A stretch of DNA of 64,000 nt, from positions 1 to 64,000 of the forward strand of contig KV919102.1 of assembly GCA_002049455.2 (NCBI GenBank), in the 5' to 3' direction. The DNA is from Porphyra umbilicalis. Its lineage: Eukaryota > Rhodophyta > Bangiophyceae > Bangiales > Bangiaceae. Of this stretch, positions 51,201-62,636 are shown piece by piece. The position numbers and the translations under genes are program-made. Positions within the stretch are counted from its first letter, which is position 1. Every line of letters starts with the position of its first letter. Below the pieces are notes generated by a model. The model searched no databases. It had not been told where the DNA came from and was given only the letters and a program-made list of their open reading frames with translations.

Positions 51201-51517
51201 CTGCTGTTGGCAGTGGCGGTTCAGGGGCCCATGAAGGTGCGCGTGAGGGTACCGCTGCTGGTACTGGCGGTGCAGGAGCTGCTGGCGCCAGTCAAGGTGC
51301 ACGCGGAGGTCCCGCAATTGGCGGGGGTTGTGCAGAGGCTTCTGCCACCCATGAAGATGCACGCGGAGGTCCCGCTGCAGGTCCCGCTGCAGGTGCAACT
51401 GCTTCCGATGCCGCCCGACCATTAGCAGCTGCAGAGAGCGCCAGCGCGATGTCATCGCCTTCCAGAGCGGAGCCGAGTTCCAAGCGCCGACGGTTGCCTG
51501 CGCCCCCCCCATCGTGA
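48273..51517 (+). pseudogene. Second copy of protein A, degenerate
   Basis: Homologous to protein A at 27052-30261. Block 1 is clear: RFTEALQRLSIDDANG, SLIQWISVFDRVGLFDVDD, LVDAALRYAWRREE, then after a frame change STTRPDVCVPSRDALEAV. Block 2 is at 49800-50220: FKTTFWPSWHSP, WCDRVCMKEAKQNL, IPDMLLVGDLTNLRFK, ARPSRHRSLVPSMVEFE. The tail has ~20-residue Gly/Ala/Arg repeats and ends SSKRRRLPAPPPS, a nuclear-signal-like end like that of the intact copy. At the position of the intact copy's start Met this copy has ATA. The frame changes near 48,820 and again within the repeat region 49,200-49,580, so at least three defects unless introns explain some. A ~110-bp tandem repeat lies at 49200-49680. 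It precedes the helicase copy in tandem, not convergently. Confidence 0.7.
49200..49680. repeat. ~110-120-bp imperfect tandem repeat
   Basis: Four diverged units built on ACGCCCGCGGCCG, GCAGCTGCTGCTGGTGG and GAGCCCCGCAACG, each ending in a G-run. Confidence 0.65.
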
Positions 51518-51810
51518 GTATTTTTTTTGTCTACCGTGCCCCGTGAGCAAGCGTGTGGTGCTCATGCCTGCCTCCTCTCGCTTTTCAATCCATGTCATGT
51601 ACAATCCCCGTATCAACGATAAAGTGCGGCACACACAACAGAGGTGTCCATCATCGGGCAAAGAGAAGCAGAGACATATTGGGATGCAAGGAGCCCATAT
51701 CTTAGGGGGGAGCAAGGCGCCGCGCTCGCCTGGGCAAGGTCTGGTGAAGCCGGTCAATGTGTGTTGACAATGGTACTCAACGACAACATTTGTGATTCGG
51801 AACAGAAAAT

Positions 51811-51839
51811 ACATTAACCATATTTCATATGGTTAATGT
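51811..51839. repeat. 13-bp-arm hairpin
   Basis: Perfect palindrome ACATTAACCATAT / ATATGGTTAATGT with a 3-base loop, in the gap between the second protein A copy and the second helicase. Confidence 0.9.
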
Positions 51840-52085
51840 CTATTCTTTTCTGACTGCGATTTCAAAGCGAACTTGAAGTAGCTCCCGTTTGGTGCATTCG
51901 CTAAATCGCGACACAGGCGTGCGACCGCCCTTTTGGTCCGCAGGTCCGGCCTCTCCCCCGGCTGGCGGCGGCCATTTCCGCACACGCCTGCCTGTCTCTA
52001 CCAGGGAGGTACGTGCTGCGCCTAATGCCGACCACCTCTCGCACCTCTTGCTCCTCCGTCGTCCCGCCTTGCCGTTGGGGTCACC

Positions 52086-55000
52086 ATGCCTCCGTCTTCG
52101 GCGGCCCCCGCGTCCTTGCCCGCCCCGATATTCTTCGCGCTTCGATCCTTTGGCCGCCGGGAGGTTTTCGGTTCGTCCAGCGCGCTGAGGATGACCCAGA
52201 TGCTAATGCATTGGTCCAGCCTTGAAGGGGACGCCATACTCCTCCGTGGCTTCTCCGACCAGGATGCGGCTGCTGGTTGGGTGGAAGCCCCAGTTCTGCC
52301 GCTGTGGGTGCAGCACGCGTGCAGAGTGGCTGGCATCGGCGAGGGCGACACTAGCGCACCTAGCCATCATGCAGCTGGGCGCTTGGTGTTTGGACTTGTA
52401 ACCAGAGATGGAGCCTACCTCGCCCGGGAGGACGCTGCTGTCGATGTTCCATGCCTAATCAACACCCTGTGCGAGCTACAAGGCGGCTGTGCGGTGGGCA
52501 GGGTCTTTGAATCCGTGGTAAGGGGTCGTGCATGACTCACGAACCCTGATGTGCCGGCGTGGACCTACTCCTTTGTGCACTCTCAGCACGCCGGGCTCGG
52601 TGGTGGTCCCTTTGGCGCTGGCAACGTCGTGGACGAGGCGCCTGACATTGTCCTTCTACCAGCGGAAGATGGGCACGGCGGCCACTACGAGAAATACGCT
52701 GTGGCGGCGGCCGTTATCATGCTCGGGCCCCCGCCTCTAGCCAAGCATTCAACGCTCTCTCGCCGAGGTCTTCGCGAGTGCTCTGTGCTTCTCAAGGTGT
52801 TTCCGCGGAGTGCGGCAACCGGCTTGATTGAGACTGCACGGACGTCCAGCGCTCTTCCAGCTTCCTCGCGTCCGACTCGTGTTTCCCAGTCCGCACCATG
52901 CCACAGCTCAGGTGTAGGCGCGGGCGGCATGGGGACGGCATCCAGTACGGCGGCAGAGCCAATGGCTGCTGTGGGCGCGGTCGCCGTGACCTGGCCCAAC
53001 GCGGCTACGTCCAGGGAGCACTCGGCGAGTGAACAAATGGCGACCAACAGCACATCAACGTTAGGTAGGCGTAGAGCGAGCAACGGGGTGGGCCCGCTTT
53101 TGTGGGTCGGCCGGCGTGCCGCAGAGGAGCGTCTCTCTTACGGGGGTCAACTCATGTCGGCGGACGGGCTATTGGGTGTAACAACTGCAAAACTCCCTGC
53201 CAAGTCGAGAAGGCTCGTAGTGACCGGTGAATCAGGGGCTGCCGGCGAGACGGTGACGTCGGGACGCAAAAAGGTGGAGGCCTTGCCATGGAAGGCCGGC
53301 GGCTGGCCAAAGGCGGTGAGTGGCTCCGCTAGCGGGTGTGGGCTGTGCGACACGGCTCGGGCCGATGCTCTCCGCGGCGGCTCTTCCGGAGCACACTCTC
53401 GGCGCACACGTGTATTGCGATCAAGTGAGAGGCCATCTGCGGGCGATGATGCGGCGGTGATCATTATGAGCTCCTGCAACTCGCCCTCTTGTGGCCAGCA
53501 CTGCCAGTGCCTCGACCATGCTGCGCCGTCTTTACCGACGTCATGTGTAACAAACCCCACGGGGCGGACGCTACCTGGCGGGCTGCCCGGAGCTGGTGGC
53601 GATCCCGACGTCATCGTCATTGACGATATCGACGGCAACGATTGTGCCGGCAGCGGTTCGGGCGAGGGACCACTCCCCAAAGACCAGGTGGCTGACGCCG
53701 TCGACCCCCGCACTGCCGAGACCGTGCCCTACGACGTCGACCAAGTCGCGCAGCGCATCCTCGAGCGCATGCAGAACCTTTTTGTTACGGGTGGAGGCTG
53801 CGTCGGAAAGATGCGCTTGCTGCGTGCCGTTTTGCGGCATGCTCGCCGTGCTCAAGATGGTGGCTGCGTCGGTCTCGCTGTGGTGGCACCCACCGGGGTG
53901 AGCGCCGCCAACGCGGCTGGAGTCACACTTCACGCGTTTCTGCGGCAGAGCGCTGGCTGCTTTGACGAGACGCTGTCTGAGGAAGCCGACGCTCAGAGCT
54001 TGTACAAGAGCATGTGCAAGCAGATAAAGGAGCGCCTTGCGAACACGTCATTGCTGCTCGTGGACGAGATTTCGATGGTCTCTTCCCGCATGTTCACCCT
54101 CCTCTCCTACGGCTTGCAACGCGCCCATAAGGAGATCAACTCGCACCACGATTGGAAGTTCGTGGCCTTCGGCGACTTTTACCAGCTGCCCCCGGTCAAG
54201 CGCTTCGACGAGGACGTGTACGACACCACGGGCACGTTTGCCTTCATGTCGCCGTGGTGGCTCAAGCTGTTTGGCTCGATTGCCTTTGTGCTCAAGTACG
54301 TGTGGCGCCAAGAAGACCGGCTATTCGTGAAGATGCTGAATGAGCTGCGAGTGGGGGTCGTGACGGCGGAGCTCCGCAGTTTTCTTGAGCGCCGGCAGCA
54401 GTACTACGAGGCAAACGGACAGAGCCTAGAGGGCGCTTCCCTAATGGAGACGACGCACATCTTGCCACTGCGGGTATCCGTAGACAAGCACAACCAGGAC
54501 TGTCTGTCCACTCTGGAGGCCATCAACGGGTCGGAGCGGGAGGTGTACACCTCCGTAGACGTGCCGATGGGGTCCAAGCTGACGAATCGTTCATTGAAGG
54601 ACCAGCTAGACCGAGGGCTCATGGCGCCGGCCCGCCTCTCTCTGGCGGTGGGCGCAAGGATGGCGTCATGTGTCACCTTTCACCAGGATGAGGTCGGCAA
54701 TGGGATCATCGGCGCGGTGGTGGGGTTTTAGCGCGTGCCTGTTGCGCCAGGGGTCGACCCAGTCTTGGGCAACGCCCCCGTCGTTTCCTTTGACACGCCG
54801 CACAAGGGCACCGTGGAGGTTTGCGTGACGCCCTGTGCCATGACGCTGCAGTCTGTTGCCAAGGACGGGCCATACGCGTCGCACTACCAGTTACCGCTCA
54901 TGCTGGCGTGGGCGGTGACGATCCACCGCTGTCAAGGCCTCTCTATGGACGCTGCCGTCCTTGACTTGGCGGCATGCTTTGTGGCGGCGTGGTTTACGTG

Positions 55001-55216
55001 GCTCTGTCGCGGGTGCGTACGCTCGCAGGCGTGCACATCATCTCCTTCGACGAGGCCAAGGTCTGCGCGGACGCTCGTGTCGGAAGCTTCTACGACAGCC
55101 TACAGAGCACTGGCGATGAGTTTGCAGACTGTTTGATGCATGTGGACGCGGATAGCCTCGTGACCTTTGAGCCCAACGAGTGCGTAGCATCCTTCGAGAC
55201 CCTTCTGCCGTTGTAG
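52086..55216 (+). pseudogene. Second PIF1-type helicase, degenerate
   Basis: Homologue of the helicase at 30619-33273. Exon 1 52086-52517 encodes the same unusual N-terminal domain (MTQMLMHWSSLEGDAILL, CLINTLCELQGGCAVGRV). A phase-0 intron (GTAAGG...TCAG, 69 bp) leads to exon 2 at 52587; the other copy has no intron here. Motor motifs: FVTGGGCVGKMRLL (the Walker A Thr is Met), LLVDEISMVSSRM, GDFYQLPPV, LKYVWRQ, AWAVTIHRCQGLSMDAAVLDL, VYVALSRVRT. An in-frame stop lies at 54729 and a frame change near 54,970, both before the last motor motif, so the gene looks inactive. The linker between N-terminal domain and motor is unlike that of the intact copy in sequence but again Ser- and acid-rich. Confidence 0.8.
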
Positions 55217-57847
55217 TTTCTCGTCATCATTCTGTTCTGCGGTTTATCGTTGCATTGCTGCTCGATTGCTAGATGCTTGTCCTACATCTTGTTATGCGTT
55301 GTCTCTTTGTTCTATGAATGCCGGTCGATTTACAACGTGCGCCCAGCAAAACCTTCTTTTTTTGGCCGCGCGCTCCCGTCGGTTCTGCTAGAGGGCAACA
55401 CCAGAAACGATGGCCGCATGCCGCAACCTCATTGTGACGACCACCTCCGCATTTCCTCCATCGGTGGCTACCGCCGCCGCCGCGGCAACCACCTTCCCTA
55501 CCCTCAGGTTCTAGGCGTACATGCGGGGCGTACTAGTGCCGCTCACAGCCGGAAACCTCGCCAACTCGCTGTACCAGTTGTTGCCCGCGGCGGCCGCGAA
55601 GCCTCCTGCCGCCTCCAAAACCAGGTCCTGGTCGGTGACAGCGTGGAGTGGGGGCGTGAGGTCGGCCACCGACGACACCATGTCGCTCTCGTCCGTCCCC
55701 ACTTCGAGATTTCAGCTGGGACTCGACCGCCACTGTCGAGTAAAGCAACTTGACCCGGCCGGCCCCCGCCACAGACTGGTGCACGAGCCGGTGCGCGACC
55801 ACGCCAGCATGCACTGGCCAGCGAGCGCCCGCATCCAATCGCCATGTGCGCCGAGAAGACGCTCCCAGGGTTTGGGCAAGACCGATGGCAGATGGTGGTC
55901 CGCCCAGACGTTTCCGGCAGCAGGTAGAGCGCGCCAGGGAGGGTCTTGGTAATCCACGGCACAGCTGATGACCGGCCAAGAAGTGAGCATCGGGGGGCGG
56001 GGGGGGACCGGCACCACGACTAAGGCACGCTGTGAGAGCAATCGAGATGACGTGAGCACGTTCAAGATCATCTTGGCTCTGCATGATGCAGACCCGTCAT
56101 TATTCACGGCACTAATATTCAAATCAATTCTGTGACATGCGCCTCGCCATTCCGGAGCATCTTAATCGCTGGTCCTCATCAACCGTCGTCGATGACATGG
56201 TGTATGGGTGCCCCTAAGCCGACGGTCAGACGTCTAGCGAACTGCTGAGGATCATTGGTACCGGGTTGCGCTCAGTGTTTTTCTGTTTTTGTGCGCAAAG
56301 AATACAGATGTGTGCCATTCATTTTAAAATCCGCCGATTACAACCTGGATCAATAGGTTCTGAGCGCAGTGGGGCTTGGCCATGTGTAGAGCCAGAATGT
56401 CATACGGGAAACGATGAGGAGCATCAAAAGCCACGTACATTGGCATGCTCTTTCGGACATAATAGTGGATTCCTATGGGTTGGTTGTGCGACAGAATGTC
56501 ACTGATCCACATCTCCCTGTCCAGAGGAGCATGACAGCCGAGGGCAGCCAATCAATGCTCAGAAACCCTGTTGGCAGTTTCCAATGACAAGAAGAGGGCG
56601 CGTGGGAGGCACGTGGCATCCTCGCCTCGGCCCTCCCGGCCGCCTTCGTCTCGCTCGCCTACGGTCTCTTCCGTCTACCGCCGCACTGGGCTCCAACAAG
56701 GTGTGAGGCGCCGCCGTCAAGTACGCCCGGAGGCCGTGGCGGCGGGGGGAATCGGGAGCGGGGGGGGGTGCCGGGAGAGCGGCCTCCGCTGATAAGGGGC
56801 GCACCAGAAGCGGCACGGCGCGGGATACGGTGGGCGCAAGTCGCGGCGGCAGTCGGGGAGGAGAAGATGCCGCCACCGATACCCACCCCACAACCACCAC
56901 CGCCACCGCCGCCGCGCCGAGCTCCCCCGGCCGCTGCCGCCGCGCGTGCGACGGCGCGCCGCCGCAGAGTCGGCCGGCTCGGTGCCGTGGTTTGCGGGAC
57001 CTTCACCGCTGCCGCCGCTTCGGTCGCCAACCGTGCGGCCTGCAGGCGCGTCGAGGGGGGGGTGGGAGAGTGCCACGCCTCCCGTTGATGCGCACTGGAC
57101 GCCATAATTTCAGTGGTGATGCCCCTTTGGACCGCCAGCACATCTCGCGGCGACCACGCAGCGAGCGGCGACGGCAGCGCCAGTGGCGGTGGTGGCTGAA
57201 AGATGGCCACCGCCCGCGCTCTCCTGAACGTCCCGCCCACGGCGCACCACTCGTGGCGCCTCGTCGCGGCAGATTTGTGCCCCCTTCGTGCGATGCTCAC
57301 ACCACGACCCTAGAGAGCGGTGCCACCAAGGGTCGCAAACACCCGGGAAGGGTCGCGTCTCCTGGTGGCGTTGTGGTCCCATCCCCTGTCTGTGTCCCTT
57401 TTAGCAGTGGAGGTGGGTGCCGCTCCCGTGGCTGCGCCAGCATTTTTAATATTCGCTTTCGGCGGGGGGTGCCCCACCACCAAGAGGCACGCTCGGCCGT
57501 GTGTGCTGGTTGGCAGCGCTTCCCTCGCAGCACACCGCGCCCTTCCGTCGGAGTGTCTCGAATTGCTCGCCTCTCCCCTGACCTATGCCTCCTGTCTGCC
57601 CCCCCCGCCCCCCCTCAAAATTTGATGCAGCGACCGTCCAGCGCCCTGCTGTCTCTTCTTCTTTGACCACCGATGATGGGAGAGCACTCACAGCTATTTA
57701 CTACAGATGCCACGGGTTGGTCAAGCGTCTCGTTGCCAGTCCATCCGCTCGTGGTGCATCCTGCCTCCTCTCTCCATACAACCCCACCTGTCCTCTCCCC
57801 CCTCCTGCTACCGTATCAACCATCAATCACACACCCCCGCTCGCTCC
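55217..57847. other. Decayed spacer with possible gene fragments
   Basis: 2.6 kb without a whole gene. A minus-strand fragment 56512-56324 (MWISDILSHNQPIGIHYYVR...) has natural composition and may be part of an unknown protein. Another open minus-strand segment (55712-56122, with PKPWERLLGAHGDWMRALAG) is less sure. GC rises after 56,600; homopolymers near 55,985 and 56,761. Confidence 0.4.
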
Positions 57848-59642
57848 ATGGTTCACCCTTCCGGGCGAGGTATGGAAACTCCCTCTTCCTGCCCGAGTGC
57901 TGGTAGCCCGAGCACCAGCGGCAGCAAGCGTCGAAAGCGCAACTCGGCGCGCCGCAGCCGCAGAGGTCGCGGAGGAGGCAAGGCGGCGGCGCGCACGGCT
58001 TTTTTATCCTGCTCGAGCGGAGCCAAGTCGACATCCAGCCGGTCGTTGCAGTCCATGTCGACAAACTCTTCTGCGTCGACGAGCCCTGCAGTGAAGACTA
58101 CGCGGCATCCCACGCTGCTGAAGCACTTTTCCTCACCAGGAGGCACTGGGGGCGACGCCCGCGGTGGCACTGGTGGTGGCGGTCGACCAGCTCACCGCTG
58201 GACCACGACCGTCTGGTCGTTTCCCCCCCCGCCCGAATCATCTTCTGGACCGAAAACCCCCGTCGCAACATCGGCAGAAAACACTGCGACGAGCGTAGCG
58301 GCCACGCGTTCGGCGCGGTACGCGCGCAGCCTGCTGCCCCCCCCCCCCCGACCACCTTCCTCCCATCGTCTGGCGGACCTGCCGCCACCGTCGTAGTCAC
58401 GAGGACGAGCGTAGCGGCCACGCCCTTGGCGCGGTCCGCGCGCAACCCGCTGCCCCCCCCCCCCCGACCACCTTCTTCCCCCCGTCTGGTGGGCCTGCCG
58501 CCACCGTTGCGGTCGCGGCGGCGAGCGTAGCGGCCACGCCCTCGGCGTGGTCCGCGCGCAACCTACTGCCCCCCACCCCCCCGGCCACCCTCCCCCCCCC
58601 GTCTGACGGTCCTGCCGCCACCGACGCGGTAGCGGCGACGAGTGCAGCGGCGACGCCCACATCTTTCGCCGCGAGCGACCTGATTGGTACCCTCCCCCGC
58701 CCCACCCTTGCAACCGCGGCGGTCGTCCGGGTGCCCGCCGCGTCATCAGCGGCAAACGTCACGGTGGCAGTCTCATCGCTCGCCGCGGCGCCTGCCAGCG
58801 GGGTGCCGGTGCCAGTGGCATCGACCGCTCTTGCCTCCAGAGACGAGGTTGCATCCCCTCGGCCTGCCGCTGCGTCGGTGGCCGCACTCCCGGCGGCGGC
58901 GGCGGCGGCACCTGCCGCCGCAGCGGAAGAAGCCGTCGATGGCGACCTTGGCGCGACCGTACTGGAGACGCTCAACCCGGACGGGTGTGGTTGGGTGCTG
59001 CTGCCGATTGACGTTTCCAAGGACCTATTGGACGCCGTCTGTGACGGCGTGCAGGGGCCTGCGGCGGAGGCGGCGCAGCCGATTATTAACTCCCAACTGC
59101 ACTTGAGGATGCTGGAGCTGGGAGACGCAGCCGACCGCGGGAGACGTCGGGTCCCTGTGGCCTCGGAAGGCGGCGGCTTCGAGGCCGCCGTGCACAGTAT
59201 GCTCGGAGCGGTGGAATCGCGGGTCAGCAACGACCTGCACGCCGCGTACGACGGGGTTACGCCGCACGTCGTCATAACCATGCCCCGAGCACCCGCGCAG
59301 CTGCCGCACACGGATGCTGGACTTCACACCCAGCAGGGGTCGACTACCACCTTGTTGAGTGTTTATGTATCCGTGGAGGAGGGGACGGGAGTTGAGGTGT
59401 TTTCCAACGTGTATGGGGGAGCTGAAGAGGATGGGGAGTGCACTACTCTGCCCACACCGGTGTGGGTTGAAATCTCTGTGGGGAGTTGCCTGATTGTTCG
59501 TTCTGACTTGGTGCATCGTGGGACGAGCAACCTTCGCGGACGCCAGCAACTGCGATGCCTTCATGTCGACTTGGCGGTCGCTTGTAACGGGACACACATG
59601 GCTTACGCGGAGTACATGTCTTTTCCATCTTGCTACTTCTGA
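57848..59642 (+). CDS. 2-oxoglutarate/Fe(II) oxygenase with basic N-terminus
   Basis: About 600 residues if read through. The N-terminal 180 residues are disordered and basic (SKRRKRNSARRSRRGRGGGK, TLLKHFSSPGG). Three Pro/Ala-rich repeats follow (58290-58640). The C-terminal ~220 residues form a double-stranded beta-helix oxygenase: entry NPDGCGWVLLPIDVSKDLL, iron ligands H and D in LPHTDAGLH (codon 59307), distal His in DLVHRGTSN (59514), and the 2OG-binding Arg in RQQLRCLHVDL (59552). H-G-x-x-N spacing resembles phytanoyl-CoA dioxygenase-like members. The frame changes at C-runs in the repeats (near 58,340 and 58,455), probably from homopolymer error. Substrate unknown. The basic N-terminus and transposon neighbourhood suggest a nucleic-acid or chromatin substrate, but that is inference. 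Confidence 0.65.
58290..58640. repeat. 116-bp tandem repeat in the oxygenase gene
   Basis: Three copies starting CGAGCGTAGCGGCCACG at about 58290, 58406 and 58522, each with a C-run of 9-14. The period is not a multiple of three, so copies stay in frame only if the C-run lengths compensate. Confidence 0.8.
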
Positions 59643-62364
59643 TGTTGATTGAATAGACTCTCCAATTGATTCTGACACTCGCGCCGCGGTGCCTCGACCA
59701 AGCGCCGCCGGTGCCGGCAGCAAACGCCGCCCCCCCCTCCCGTTGGTGAAGCACTTTGCGCCGGATGCGTTGGTGACTGCCGCCGACGACGCCCTCGACT
59801 CCCCGCACCCCCCCCTTCGAATCGGCGTGACGACTACAGCACGCCTCTCGGTCGTTGCAGCCGGCGGTATTGCCGACGAACGTCGACGCTGCGCTGCGAC
59901 CGCCACTCGCAGCGCTCGACGCCGCCGCCGCGGCGGGCTGCGGCGGGACGGCGGCGGCGACGAGGTCGACGCCAAGGTGCTGCGGCACACCGCCCCGCTC
60001 GTCGGAAGAGGCGGCATCTGCTTCACCGGGCGTGGGGGGGAGCACCGCCGGCGGCCGCCGCCCGTAGTCGGGGCCGAAGCCCCGCAGGCGGAGTGGTGGG
60101 GGGATGGGGGGCGTGGCGGGTAAGCTGCCGCCATAGAGGCCCGCTGCGGCAGCCATGTTTGGAGACATTGGGCGGCCGCCGGCGGCAGACGGGCGCCGCG
60201 GGGCTACGGGTGGGGCGGCGTCACCGATGGTGCAACCGGCGGCGCCGACGAGAGCAACAAATTTGGGCAACGGCTGCCCCCCGTCGGCTTCGGCAGTGCC
60301 AGCGGCTGCAGCGGAGTTGCGCGGCAGCGCGGCAGCGCGCCCACCGTCGGTGGGCGTTGCCCAGCCCGCCTCGTCGGGCATTGGGCGCCCGCCGTCGGCC
60401 GCCGTGAGCCTGCCGTCCCCGAGAGGTCGGAAGTCCACGTCCCCGCGCGCCGCAACCTCCCCATCGCCGCTCGCCCGACGCTGTCGTCATCACTTCTATA
60501 AAGACATCCCGCCGGCACCGTTGGGAGGGCTTCAAGCGCACCCCGTACGCTGGGGCTGTGGGGGGGCGCCGCGGCAGCCCCGCCGGCGTCGGGGCTGCCC
60601 CGCCACCCCCTCTCCCCCTCCATGCCCGTCCGGTGCGTCGGTGGCGGCCGCCACGCGTCCGCTGGCGGCCACATCGACTCCACGGTGGATGTCCGCGACG
60701 GTCGCGACGGCGGCCTCAGCCGGGACGACGCGGACGTGGGAAGTGGGGGCGCCTTCCCGCGTGGCCGTGGGGGTGATATAAGCGCCACCAGCTGCAGCGA
60801 CGTTGGAGGGGGTGGCGCAGAGGGCGGCGTCAGCGGCAAGGGCGGCGGCGACCGAGAGAGAGAGCGCAATGGGCCGTTGGCCTCGGCAATGGCGGAGGCG
60901 GCGTCGGCCGAGGGCCCCTCGGCGCGCCAGCCGTCGGCGGACGTTGCCCTACCCGCCTCGTCGGGCTTGGGCTCCCACCGTCGGCCGCCGTGCGCCCCCT
61001 ATCGCCGAGCGGTGGGCGGTCCACGTCCCCGCCCGCCGCCCAGCTCTCCATCGTCGCCCGTCCCAGTGGTCCGTCGACGCGCGCGGCAAGCCGCAACGCC
61101 CGCTCCCGGGGCGGCCGCGTTAATAACTACGCGCGACATCGAACGCGCAGGAGCGCCCGGTGGCCGCGCCACCAGAGGTTGGACTTTACGGGCTCACCGC
61201 TGTCAATGCCGTCGACGCCCGTGTCGGGTGTTACAAGTGGTAGTGGTGGCTAGCCACGGGGCCCCGACCCGCCGGCCGCCGCCAGCCACTGGCCCCCATC
61301 GTCGACGGTGAGCAGGTGCGGCAGCCGCGGCAGCCGCGGCGGCCGCGGCAGCGGCGGCGGCAGCGGCGGCGGCGGCAGTGGTGGCAGCGGCGGCGACGAG
61401 GCGTGCGGGGAATGTTTACCCGCTCCTTTTCGTTTGCGCGCTGGGGGCGGCCTGCGGCGACCGCTGCCACCGCCGCCGCCGCCGCCGCCACCGCCGCCAC
61501 CGCTGCCGCCGCCGCCTCTGCCGTCAACTCCACCTCCGCCTCCGCCGCCGCCGCCGTAGCCAGCGCCGCCGCCACCGCCGCCGCCGCCGTCGCCGCCGCC
61601 GCCGCCGCCGCGGGGGTCAATGGGCGCGAATGGGGCGCCGCCGACCGTGGCGCCCGATGGCAGCCGCGGGGGTGGCCCCATGCGCACCCCGCGGGCCTGG
61701 GGGACGGGGGGGCCCGAAGGCAGCACCGGCGGGGGCGGGGGCGGGGAGGCGCCTTGCCACCCCCGCTCCCCCTCCGTGCCCGGGCGGGGTGTCGGCGGCG
61801 GCCGCCTCGGCTTGGCGGGCGGCCGCAACAACTCCGTCGTTGACGGCCTCTACGGCGGCAGCGGCCACGGAGGTGGCCATGAAGATGCGGACGGCGGGGG
61901 GGTTGGGAGTGCTTCCCCGCGTGGCCGTGGAGGGGACGGCGCACCCGCCGGCGGCCGCGGCAGTTGCTGTGGCGGAGGACTGGTGGTTGCGGCGCAGGCC
62001 AGGGAGGTGTTGCTCGGTCTCGCCCCTGCCGACACCGCCACCAACGACCACCTCGTGCGCGGCGCAGCCGCTCCCGCCACCGCCGTCCCCGCCGATGCCG
62101 ATCTCCCCTTGTCGACAAAGATGTCTACGGGGACGGGGGACGACGCGGGGACCACAGCCGTGGCGACCGGGGGCGGTGAGGACGCCACTTGCGAAACAGC
62201 AGTGGACTCCACCACCGGCTTGGCGCCCACTCCCCCCTGCGTCTGACGCCCCCCCCCAGGTGGATTCCAGGGACCTGACTCCCCCCCCCTCTCCCCCCCT
62301 TCCCCCCTCCCATCTTCCGCGCTCTCCCCCCCCCCCCCCCCCCCCCCCCCCCCGCCCCGCCGCC
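59643..62364. other. Extreme GC low-complexity region
   Basis: No gene I can defend. A minus-strand frame (60438-59650) with RGFGPDYGRRPPAVLPPTPG and VPQHLGVDLVAA, and a plus-strand frame at 59689 (SKRRPPLPLVKHFAPDALV), both look partly natural. Two diverged tandem duplications of ~0.6-1.2 kb are visible: 60350-60480 resembles 60945-61080, and 60600-60780 resembles 61770-61950. CGG-type runs are dense at 61310-61620. Confidence 0.4.
62320..62352 (+). promoter_or_regulatory. C-run before a candidate start
   Basis: Almost uninterrupted C just upstream of the ATG at 62365, the same context seen before several host genes. Confidence 0.4.
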
Positions 62365-62585
62365 ATGACCCGTAGCGGCCGCCCGCCGCGGGTGACGACC
62401 CCCCTCGGCGCCGCCGCGGCGGCGCTCGGCCGCGCCAACGACGGCAACGCCCCCTCCCCCGTCGTGCTCTTCCGCCTCCACCGGCAGGCCGACGACGCGA
62501 TCGCCGTTGCCGCCGCCGTGGCCGTCGGCACCCGCCGCACGGCGGTGCCGTCGTCGGATGCCTCTGCTGCCGCCACCGCCGCGTC

Positions 62586-62636
<51 letters not shown>

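Noticed and set aside
30619-55216. Helitron origin for the PIF1-type helicases
   Set aside because: No HUH Rep domain in or near either copy, and the intact one lies inside inverted terminal repeats with a KDZ transposase.
26128-55216. Viral or Polinton-type origin for the large element
   Set aside because: No capsid, packaging ATPase, protease or polymerase sequence seen.
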